A stretch of 5,285 nucleotides of DNA from an uncultured Clostridia bacterium (lineage in GTDB: Bacteria; Bacillota; Clostridia; Oscillospirales; Acutalibacteraceae). The stretch is from contig CALDHV010000125.1 of NCBI GenBank assembly GCA_937902305.1, positions 1-5,285 on the forward strand. The letters are read 5' to 3'. Within the stretch, counting starts at the first letter, position 1. Every line of letters starts with the position of its first letter. Made by a program: the position numbers and the translations under genes. The notes below the pieces were generated by a model. That model was not told where the DNA came from, ran no database searches, and saw only the letters and a program-made list of their open reading frames with translations. Shown one piece after another: positions 1-4,944 of the stretch.

Positions 1-115
1 GGCAGCATTTGACCGCGCTTGATGACCTGTTGCAATCGGATATAGCGCAGGGAGGCACACGATGCAGGGAAACGATGTACCGCGCAGGGAAGCCCGTAAA
101 GACGCGCGTATTTGA
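1..115. other. Short GC-rich end piece, coding strand unresolved
   Basis: Composition rises again left of about 115. The minus frame stays open but reads poorly: Cys- and Ser-rich with no recognisable motif. On the plus strand, GGGAGG at 50-55 lies six bases before ATG 62, which opens MQGNDVPRREARKDAR and hits a stop at 113-115, exactly where AT-rich sequence starts. A second minus frame (ending LRYIRLQQVIKRGQML) also looks plausible. The heptamer GCAGGGA occurs three times in 45 bases (47-53, 64-70, 84-90). The piece is too short to assign. The plus-strand start could be the beginning of a gene cut by a junction, but this is weak. Confidence 0.3.
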
Positions 116-1798
116 TTTTTCGGATGCAGTATCATCATACAGACCAGCGGTTGCTTTATCTATTATAACCTCTGATTCAATACCAGGGGCTAAACCCAAC
201 ATCTCTTTCCGTTCTTTTAAATCTGCAGCAAGTGTTATATATTCTTGATATAAATCAAACAATGTGTCCGCAGGTAATTGAATCTCTGCTGTGCCACCTT
301 TTACACTTTTACCACCACCATATTCACAACGGAATGTTTCCATATATGCCGTCATATCTTGTTCAGCATCTTTATCTGCCTTTTGTTCCGCCAGGCCCTG
401 TGCTAATTCCATACCACCAATCCCAGTTGCCGCCATTGTGACCGCAGTAAGTGTCCGATTAGCCAACGATTGTTCCCGTTCCTTGGCCTCATCATATGCC
501 TGCTTTGCTTCCTGCACCGTCCGGGCAAGGGCGTCCTTCTGGCGCTCCAGTTCGTGGAGTGTATTGGCTCTTGAAAGGATCCCGGCGCTTTTGGAGCTGG
601 AACCGCCTGTCATGCTGCCCCCGGCATTCATGACCTGCCCGTCCAGTGTGACGATACGGAACCGGCTCTGGCATTTCCGGGACATGGCAATGGCATGATC
701 CAGATGATCGGCGATGACCGTTTTCCCGAGACTGTTTTCCACAATGGCGCGATACCGTTTATCGGTTTCCACCAGATCGCTGGCGATCCCCACAAAGCCG
801 TATTCCTTTTCCGGCTCCGCCCGTGTCGGCACCGGCTCTGCCGCCGCCTGCTCGTCATTTTCGCCCACCCAGGCGGCATTCTGGTGCTGAATGCGCATAT
901 TCTCCACCTTGACAGTCTCGAATGCGCCGTATTTGAGTGCCTCCTCCAGCGCCTTGCCGGGGTGATTGGTATGCACGTGTACCTTGATGATCTCGTCGTC
1001 ATCCACCACCACAACGCAGTCGCCGAGGCTTTCGAGATATGCCCGCAAAGCCAGCGGATCGCGATCGCAGGTCTTATCTCTGCCTACGATGAACTCGGTG
1101 CAATAGGCATACTTAATGTCCTGCTCAAATGCGCCGACCGTTTCCGCTTTTTTCTGTCTGACGGCATCCGGCGCGACCTCGCCGACGACCGCGTTGCCGC
1201 GGAAAACCTCCAGCATCGCGCCCATAATGACACACAGTCCCTTGCCGCCGGCATCGACAACGCCCGCCTTTTTGAGCTGTGGCAACAGCTCCGGCGTACG
1301 TGCCAGCGATGCCTCCGCCGCTGTGCAGATGATCTCCCAGATCGCGACCGGGTCATTCTCGGTCGCCAGCGCCTCCTTGCCCGCGGCGGCGGCTTCCCGC
1401 GCCACGGTGAGGATGGTACCCTCGGTCGGCTTCATCACCGCCTTATACGCCGCTTCCATACCCAGCGTCAGCGCGTTGACCAGATCGGCACCGTCCGCCT
1501 CGGTCTTGCCCTTGAGCCCCTTGGAAAAGCCGCGGAATATCAGCGACAGTATCACACCGGAATTGCCGCGCGCACCGCGCAACAGCGCCGCCGACGCCAC
1601 GTCCGCGACCTCCGTGATCGTAGGAGCGGTCAGGCGGCTCAATTCGCGTGCACCGTTTCCGATGGTCATAGACATATTCGTGCCGGTATCACCGTCCGGC
1701 ACCGGGAACACATTGAGCGCATCGACATCCTGCCGCACTCCCGCCAGCACATTCGACGCGGAGATCAACGCATCCCGCAACATAACTCCGTTTATCAC
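1..1798 (-). CDS. Chimeric reading frame: DAK2 (YloV/FakA-like) N-terminus fused to SMC hinge and foreign sequence, runs off left edge
   Basis: Reading the minus strand codon by codon from GTG 1798, I found no stop down to base 1, about 599 codons. An automatic caller would therefore report one partial protein. Residues 1 to about 333 are a DAK2/YloV protein, 334 to about 443 are SMC hinge and coil, about 443 to 560 are an AT-rich unassigned stretch, and the rest is unassigned. The start is set by AAGGAG at 1815-1810, 11 bases before the GTG. An in-frame GTG at 1810 lacks room for a ribosome binding site, and an ATG at 1783 would lose the conserved Ile-Asn-Gly beginning. The gene follows asp23 in the same direction, as yloV follows yloU in Bacillus. 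Only the DAK2 part fits this locus; I doubt the whole frame is one natural protein. Confidence 0.6.
   Translation of the reverse strand, partial: MINGVMLRDALISASNVLAGVRQDVDALNVFPVPDGDTGTNMSMTIGNGARELSRLTAPTITEVADVASAALLRGARGNSGVILSLIFRGFSKGLKGKTEADGADLVNALTLGMEAAYKAVMKPTEGTILTVAREAAAAGKEALATENDPVAIWEIICTAAEASLARTPELLPQLKKAGVVDAGGKGLCVIMGAMLEVFRGNAVVGEVAPDAVRQKKAETVGAFEQDIKYAYCTEFIVGRDKTCDRDPLALRAYLESLGDCVVVVDDDEIIKVHVHTNHPGKALEEALKYGAFETVKVENMRIQHQNAAWVGENDEQAAAEPVPTRAEPEKEYGFVGIASDLVETDKRYRAIVENSLGKTVIADHLDHAIAMSRKCQSRFRIVTLDGQVMNAGGSMTGGSSSKSAGILSRANTLHELERQKDALARTVQEAKQAYDEAKEREQSLANRTLTAVTMAATGIGGMELAQGLAEQKADKDAEQDMTAYMETFRCEYGGGKSVKGGTAEIQLPADTLFDLYQEYITLAADLKERKEMLGLAPGIESEVIIDKATAGLYDDTASEKSNTRVFTGFPARYIVSLHRVPPCAISDCNRSSSAVKCC
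116..472 (-). other. AT-rich unassigned coding-like segment of a different lineage
   Basis: The frame continues, but base use changes abruptly. One 60-base line here (241-300) is about 38% GC, against about 58% in an SMC line (541-600) and 73% in a DAK2 line (1381-1440), all counted by hand. Codons become A/T-ending (tta, gat, aaa, ggt). The translation looks like real protein: GGMELAQGLAEQKADKDAEQ, a single Cys in MTAYMETFRCEYGGGKSVKG, then LAADLKERKEMLGLAPGIES and TAGLYDD. I cannot name a family. No membrane segment is evident beyond a weak Ala/Gly-rich patch at its start. It has neither start nor stop of its own in the window, so it is an internal fragment of a longer protein. Origin from another genome is inference from composition. 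Confidence 0.55.
470..799 (-). other. smc: SMC chromosome-partition ATPase fragment: C-terminal half of hinge and start of coiled coil
   Basis: About 110 codons in frame with the DAK2 part read as the second half of a bacterial SMC hinge. They open with GFVGIASDLVETDKRY and IVENSLGKTVIADHLDHA, continue with SRFRIVTLDGQVMNAGG, and show the hinge signature GGSMTGG at residues 393-399. A Lys/Glu/Ala-rich coiled-coil stretch follows (LHELERQKDALARTVQEA). SMC, with ScpA and ScpB, organises and segregates chromosomes. The hinge dimerises SMC but only half is present, and the head ATPase domains, first coil and first hinge half are all missing, so this piece cannot work as SMC. The coil stops after about 35 residues where composition changes. 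Identification is firm; why it sits here is not known. Confidence 0.85.
782..1798 (-). other. DAK2 kinase and middle domains of a YloV/FakA-family protein (C-terminal domain missing)
   Basis: In the family, FakA phosphorylates fatty acids held by FakB proteins (DegV family), feeding acyl-phosphate into phospholipid synthesis; it acts in the cytosol. Residues 1-210 form the DAK2 domain: the motif NVFPVPDGDTGTNM carries D35 and D37, matching the magnesium-binding aspartates of FakA, and later come LRGARGNSGVILS, KPTEGTILTVARE and VVDAGGKGL. Residues about 211-330 form the middle domain, with C233 in YCTEFIVG and H274/H276 in KVHVHTNHPG. These match the Cys/His/His metal site known in Staphylococcus FakA. 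The normal protein is about 550 residues and ends in a FakB-binding domain, which is absent here: homology stops at Gly334-Phe-Val. Family membership is clear; the substrate is inferred. Confidence 0.9.
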
Positions 1799-1809
1799 TT
1801 TTTTCAGCA

Positions 1810-1815
1810 CTCCTT
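1810..1815 (-). promoter_or_regulatory. Ribosome binding site setting the GTG 1798 start of the DAK2 gene
   Basis: AAGGAG on the minus strand, 11 bases before GTG 1798. It overlaps the in-frame GTG at 1810, so that codon cannot be the start served by this site. Family alignment (Ile-Asp/Asn-Gly at the N-terminus) also favours 1798. Confidence 0.6.
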
Positions 1816-1819
1816 TACG

Positions 1820-1859
1820 CGGCGGAAACCCGCCGACCGTTCTTGATCGGCTCCGATCA
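1820..1859 (-). repeat. Two tandem small hairpins in the asp23-DAK2 gap
   Basis: On the minus strand the first hairpin is TGATCG-GAGC-CGATCA (1859-1844), which begins in the asp23 stop codon. The second is CGGCGG-GTTT-CCGCCG (1835-1820), ending four bases before the AAGGAG site. Both have perfect 6-bp stems and 4-base loops. There is no T-run after either, so they are not a standard terminator. RNA stability or translational tuning between the two genes is possible; that is inference. Confidence 0.5.
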
Positions 1860-2213
1860 GCCCTCCGGCTTCATACTGTCCACAAAGACATTGACTTTCT
1901 TCACCGTCAGACCGGTGGCATCCTCCACCGTGTAATGCACCTTATGCACGATGCTTTTGGCGATTTCTTCAATATTCATCCCGTACATCACGGTGATATG
2001 AATATCCACGATCAGCTTGTTCCCCTCACTGCGCACCAGAACACCGTCATCGGCATAGGCGCGGCGCGACAGCACCGAACGCAAGCCCTGCCGCGGGCCT
2101 GACCGCACCATTCCGGCGACCCCATAGCAGGAGGAAACGGCGTTGCCAACCAGGAAGCTAAAATACTCCTGCGAGATCTCGATCGTTCCGTAACGGTTTT
2201 CAATGCGTACCAT
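1857..2213 (-). CDS. Asp23/Gls24 family protein (YloU-like)
   Basis: A 118-residue cytosolic protein of the Asp23/DUF322 family. Visible marks are the opening MVRIENRYGTIEISQEYF, then VGNAVSSCYGVAGM near residues 22-35, KLIVDIHITVMYGMNIEEIA around 66-85, and a C-terminal VKKVNVFVD. Family members are small proteins of about 110-180 residues linked to envelope stress or lipid metabolism, and YloU lies directly upstream of YloV in Bacillus. The same order is kept here, with about 58 bases between stop and next start. An ATG at 2219 is in frame, but AAAGGGAG at 2228-2221 leaves only one base before it and seven before ATG 2213, so 2213 is preferred. It starts 24 bases after the binding-protein stop, suggesting co-transcription. 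The family is sure; the exact role is not known. Confidence 0.92.
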   Translation of the reverse strand: MVRIENRYGTIEISQEYFSFLVGNAVSSCYGVAGMVRSGPRQGLRSVLSRRAYADDGVLVRSEGNKLIVDIHITVMYGMNIEEIAKSIVHKVHYTVEDATGLTVKKVNVFVDSMKPEG

Positions 2214-2237
2214 AACCATACTCCCTTTCTTTTCCCT

Positions 2238-3692
2238 CTATTTCCATTGGTCAAAGCCATAGAATACATTATACCCGTGCGGCGTGACTTTCGCCAGATG
2301 CCGACCGTACGCCGCAAAGCCGCACCGCCAGCACAGCGGCAGATACGGCATATCCGCGGCAAATGCGTCGATAAACTCCGCCACGGTCTTTTCCCCCGCA
2401 CGGTACTGCCGGTATGCAACCGCCGCGGCGCCGCTCATCAGCGGCGTCAAGTCCATTGCCGCGGTAAGGCGTATCTCACCGAGATACAAATCGAAATCTC
2501 CGGCGGCAATGCGGCTTTTGTAGGTCTCATAATCCAGCGGCGTGACCTTCACCTTGATACCGGCGCTTTCCAGCGCCGAGGCGACCGACAAGGCGGCGGA
2601 GGCGAAAAGTCCGCTGTCGGTGCTGTACATCAGCTCCGGTGTCGGCATCGGCTCTCCCTCTGCTCCGTAGCCCGCATCGGCGATCTTTTCCAATCCGGCG
2701 GTCAGATCGCGCTCAACCGACCAGCCGGTGACATCCCGCACGGCGCTCCATTGCGGGTGGAACGGCGTGGAGGCGGGCAACGCCCAGCCGGAATACGCCG
2801 ACGCGGCAAGCGTTTTTCGATCAAGCAGAAGCGACAAGCCCTCCCGCATCGCGGCGCTCGACAGCGCGGGACGCAGTGGGTTGATGCCGAGAAACACCAG
2901 CGCGTTCATCGGCACGGCGGCGCTGGCGCCGGAAACGCGCGGCACCGTCCCGCTATCTAAATCATTATAGTAATAAGTTATATCCCCCGAGGTCAGACCG
3001 TAATACATTCGGTCGGTATTGGGATAGTGCCGCAGGGCGACCGTCTGATACGGCAGCTTTTTCCCGCTGTGCGGATTGGCGGTCAGCGACAGCGTACCGT
3101 CCTCCTCTTTTTGCAGGCAGTACAATCCGCTCCCGACCGGTGCCTGTCCGACGGAGGTGGATCGAGTAGAGACCCGGATGACCGGATACGACAGACACGC
3201 CGCCGCCTGCGGGTCGGGGGTGGCAAGGGTGAACACGATGTCTTCCCCCTTTGCCGTGGCAGAAAGCACATTGCTCAGCAATGCGCGGTACGGCGTACTG
3301 CTCCGCGCCAGCTCGAATGAAGCGACCACGTCCTTTGTCGTGACCGGCGAGCCGTCCGAGAACACCGCGTCGTCACGCAGGGTCGCCGTCCAATGGGTGG
3401 CATCGGTCATCGTGACCGAAGACGCGAGCGACGGCTGTGCGGTCAGACCGTCGTCTATGGCGGTCAAACCGTCATACAGCAGACCCGACAGGCGCACATT
3501 CACCTCGGTAGATGCGGCAAACGGGTCAAGCGTATCCTTGGCGCTGTACGCCACGGCGAAGGTTTTCTGCGTATCGTCGGTTTTGCCGGTGCGGGATGCA
3601 TCCGACGGCACATCCGACGTAGCGGGCACAGCGGAGCAACCGACGCATACCGTCAGCAGGGCGGCTGTCACCACCAGGAAAAAACGCCGCAT
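2238..3692 (-). CDS. ABC transporter substrate-binding lipoprotein, family 5 (peptide/nickel/oligopeptide type)
   Basis: A 484-residue predicted extracytoplasmic lipoprotein that would capture a ligand, probably a short peptide, for an ABC importer. Residues 1-19 are a lipoprotein signal: RR, a hydrophobic run LVVTAALLTV, and CVGC with Cys19 as the lipid site. The lipobox is atypical, with Cys instead of Leu at -3. A Ser/Thr/Asp-rich linker follows. The family-5 signature is LRDDAVFSDGSPVTTKDVV at 105-123, with LDPF and LLYDGLT before it and, late, YETYKSRIAAGDFDLYLGEI. The family is usually 500-600 residues, so this one is short but complete. An upstream in-frame ATG at 3722 is rejected: GAGGGAGG at 3707-3700 lies seven bases before ATG 3692, directly before the signal peptide. 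No permease or ATPase gene is adjacent, so it may serve distant transporters. Ligand unknown. Confidence 0.9.
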   Translation of the reverse strand: MRRFFLVVTAALLTVCVGCSAVPATSDVPSDASRTGKTDDTQKTFAVAYSAKDTLDPFAASTEVNVRLSGLLYDGLTAIDDGLTAQPSLASSVTMTDATHWTATLRDDAVFSDGSPVTTKDVVASFELARSSTPYRALLSNVLSATAKGEDIVFTLATPDPQAAACLSYPVIRVSTRSTSVGQAPVGSGLYCLQKEEDGTLSLTANPHSGKKLPYQTVALRHYPNTDRMYYGLTSGDITYYYNDLDSGTVPRVSGASAAVPMNALVFLGINPLRPALSSAAMREGLSLLLDRKTLAASAYSGWALPASTPFHPQWSAVRDVTGWSVERDLTAGLEKIADAGYGAEGEPMPTPELMYSTDSGLFASAALSVASALESAGIKVKVTPLDYETYKSRIAAGDFDLYLGEIRLTAAMDLTPLMSGAAAVAYRQYRAGEKTVAEFIDAFAADMPYLPLCWRCGFAAYGRHLAKVTPHGYNVFYGFDQWK

Positions 3693-3750
3693 CGCCGCGC
3701 CTCCCTCTTTCTCAAAGCCCATTATGGGATTTTATTCTATAAGTATATTC

Positions 3751-3779
3751 AGTATACCACGCATACGGAAAATAATCAA
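3751..3779 (-). promoter_or_regulatory. Sigma-A promoter for the binding protein-asp23-DAK2 operon
   Basis: On the minus strand, -35 TTGATT (3779-3774), a 17-base spacer and -10 TATACT (3756-3751), preceded by TGG, an extended -10. Expected transcript start is near 3744, giving a leader of about 52 bases before ATG 3692. The match to consensus is very good, and no other strong promoter was seen between here and the DAK2 start. Confidence 0.75.
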
Positions 3780-3785
3780 GGCTTT

Positions 3786-3819
3786 TCGAAAAAAGAGCAA
3801 AAGTATCGAAAAAAGTGCA
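3786..3819. repeat. Two direct 14-bp repeats, 20 bp apart, upstream of the promoter
   Basis: TCGAAAAAAGNGCA occurs at 3786-3799 and 3806-3819 on the plus strand. The variable base is A in the first copy and T in the second. The repeat unit is exactly 20 bp, close to two helical turns, and the nearer copy ends six bases upstream of the -35 box. Each carries a run of six A's, so they could act as a phased curved UP element or as paired operator half-sites. Repetition and spacing are seen; function is inferred. Confidence 0.55.
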
Positions 3820-3880
3820 TAGCTTTGTGATCGTAATGGGATATTGGCAACCGGCACGACACAACGATCCGTAAACAGCA

Positions 3881-3915
3881 AAAACAGCCCCAGCTTGTGA
3901 AGCTTGAGCTGTTTT
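3881..3915 (-). terminator. Intrinsic terminator after spoIIID
   Basis: On the minus strand, two 16-base arms (3915-3900 and 3896-3881) pair around loop CAC with one mismatch and one G-U pair; five T's end the structure. It lies 80 bases after the spoIIID stop and separates it from the binding-protein promoter. The arms are A/T at the base on both sides, so it may also stop plus-strand transcripts. The 3723-3994 gap holds only this hairpin, the paired repeats and the promoter. Confidence 0.8.
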
Positions 3916-3994
3916 GTATTTCCATACTGCTCTGTCCGCGCACCTTGATCGCCTTTTTTCAACGCAGGCAAGCAAAAGCTACATTGGGCGCTTT

Positions 3995-4243
3995 TCAACC
4001 ACCCTTGTATTTGCGGCGCGTAGCCAGCCCGCCACGAATGTGCCGCTGTGCCTTGTTATTCTCCAAAACCGTACGTACCTGCCGATACAATTGCGGATCG
4101 ACAGTGCGCAGGCGCTCGGACACATCCTTATGTACGGTGCTTTTGCTGATGTGGAATTGTCCGGCGGCGGCACGCACCGTCGCATTGTTTTCGTATATAA
4201 ACTCACCTAATTCTACCGCGCGTTCTTCTACAATACCCTTCAC
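3995..4243 (-). CDS. spoIIID: Sporulation transcriptional regulator SpoIIID
   Basis: An 82-residue DNA-binding protein that, in spore formers, acts in the mother cell to switch genes of the sigma-E regulon and prepare the change to sigma-K. The sequence follows the family closely: VEERAVELGEFIYENNATVR at the N-terminus, a helix-turn-helix at about 22-45 with recognition segment SKSTVHKDVSERL, and the basic C-terminal region KAQRHIRGGLATRRKYK (64-80), the second DNA contact in SpoIIID. Length is normal for the family (about 80-95). The start is GTG 4243, with AAAGGGA ten bases upstream. It is divergent from luxS across 110 bases and followed by its own terminator, so it appears to be a single-gene unit. 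It marks the organism as a likely endospore former. Confidence 0.93.
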   Translation of the reverse strand: MKGIVEERAVELGEFIYENNATVRAAAGQFHISKSTVHKDVSERLRTVDPQLYRQVRTVLENNKAQRHIRGGLATRRKYKGG

Positions 4244-4269
4244 CGTCTGACCATCCCTTTCTTCGCTAC

Positions 4270-4297
4270 ACTATATGTGCGCGATCGGGGGATTATG
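4270..4297 (-). promoter_or_regulatory. Possible sigma-E-type promoter of spoIIID
   Basis: On the minus strand, CATAAT (4297-4292), 14 bases, then CATATAGT (4277-4270), which loosely resembles sigma-E -35 and -10 elements. spoIIID is transcribed by sigma-E in Bacillus. A sigma-A reading (TTGTGA and TATAGT) fails because the spacer is 25 bases. The match is partial, so this is a weak call. Confidence 0.3.
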
Positions 4298-4305
4298 TTT
4301 CACAA

Positions 4306-4334
4306 TTGCTTTTATTTGCAAAATGTGCTATACT
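4306..4334 (+). promoter_or_regulatory. Sigma-A promoter of luxS
   Basis: -35 TTGCTT (4306-4311), a 17-base spacer and -10 TATACT (4329-4334), with an extended TGC just before the -10. Predicted transcript start is near 4340, leaving a leader of only about 14 bases that holds little more than the ribosome binding site. That leaves no room for a riboswitch. Confidence 0.75.
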
Positions 4335-4353
4335 GCACGATGAGGTGGTAAGA

Positions 4354-4866
4354 ATGAGAAAAATCAAAAGCTTTACGATTGATCATATGACCCTGCTTCC
4401 CGGTGTGTATGTCAGCCGTCCCGACACCGTCAGCCGATCCGATGCCTTTGACCCGATCGGCACGGCACCCGTCGTGCACGAAAACTGCGACCCCGGTGAG
4501 CTTTATCCGATCACGACCTATGACATCCGGATGACCCGCCCCAACTTCGAGCCGGTGATGAGCACCGCCGAGGTGCACGCGATCGAGCATCTCGGCGCAA
4601 CCTATCTGCGCAACCGCGTCGATCTCAAATACCGGGTCATCTATTGGGGCCCGATGGGATGTCGCACCGGGTTTTATCTCATTATGGCGGGGGATATTCC
4701 CGTAGAAGATATAACGCGGCTGATGATCGACACCTTTTCGTTTATCGCCGCTTTTGAGGGAGATATACCCGGTGCCAGTCCGATCGAGTGCGGCAATTAT
4801 TCCGATATGGATTTAGATGCCGCCAAAGCCCGCGCCGCGCAGTATCTCACCGTGCTGAAGGCGTAA
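4354..4866 (+). CDS. luxS: S-ribosylhomocysteine lyase LuxS
   Basis: LuxS splits S-ribosylhomocysteine into homocysteine and DPD, the precursor of autoinducer-2, in the cytosolic activated-methyl cycle. The metal and catalytic residues are all visible: HAIEH at 75-79 (H75, H79 as ligands, E78 catalytic), C103 in GPMGCRTG (catalytic Cys) and C146 in ECGNY (third metal ligand). Start is ATG 4354, with GAGGTGG at 4342-4348 five bases before it. An upstream in-frame ATG at 4306 overlaps the -35 box and is rejected. The protein has 170 residues, above the usual 150-160, because of an extra loop of about 20 residues around 26-50, before the strand TTYDIRMTRPN. The gene is alone, divergent from spoIIID; no pfs (mtnN) homologue is seen nearby. 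Identification is firm. Confidence 0.96.
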   Translation: MRKIKSFTIDHMTLLPGVYVSRPDTVSRSDAFDPIGTAPVVHENCDPGELYPITTYDIRMTRPNFEPVMSTAEVHAIEHLGATYLRNRVDLKYRVIYWGPMGCRTGFYLIMAGDIPVEDITRLMIDTFSFIAAFEGDIPGASPIECGNYSDMDLDAAKARAAQYLTVLKA

Positions 4867-4878
4867 AAAACGACAGAA

Positions 4879-4918
4879 ATATCCCGCCGATACAGTTCGT
4901 ACTATATCGGCGGGATAT
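4879..4918. terminator. Strong hairpin between convergent luxS and the right-edge gene
   Basis: A perfect 14-bp stem (4879-4892 with 4905-4918, arms ATATCCCGCCGATA and its complement). It extends by AGT/ACT after one mismatch to a TCGT loop. It begins 12 bases after the luxS stop. The plus side lacks a T-run; the minus side continues TTTCTGTCGTTTTTT, a looser T-rich tail. It probably ends transcripts from both sides, more clearly the minus-strand gene. Confidence 0.6.
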
Positions 4919-4944
4919 ACTATGTAGTCATATTGCAAAACAAT

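Noticed and set aside
695..1846. Plus-strand open frame of 383 codons opposite the DAK2 gene
   Set aside because: It is Arg/His-rich with no domain, has no convincing ribosome binding site, and lies antisense to a frame with many conserved DAK2 motifs. GC-rich codons on the minus strand create it.
1844..1859. Hairpin after asp23 as a transcription terminator
   Set aside because: Short stem and no following T-run, and the next gene starts close downstream in the same direction.
1116..2102. Plus-strand open frame of 328 codons
   Set aside because: Ser/Ala/Pro-rich antisense shadow that crosses from the DAK2 gene into asp23; both are firmly identified on the other strand.
3693..3722. ATG 3722 as start of the binding protein
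   Set aside because: It would place the ribosome binding site inside the coding region and put charged residues ahead of the signal peptide.
3076..3822. Plus-strand open frame of 248 codons over the binding-protein gene and its promoter
   Set aside because: Antisense to the signal peptide and family-5 signature; it also runs over the promoter, and no family is recognisable.
3712..3998. Small minus-strand open frames (87 and 88 codons) between spoIIID and the binding protein
   Set aside because: They read through the terminator hairpin and promoter, have Cys-rich random-looking translations and lack a good ribosome binding site.
4270..4306. Sigma-A promoter for spoIIID from TTGTGA and TATAGT
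   Set aside because: The spacer is 25 bases, too long for sigma-A.
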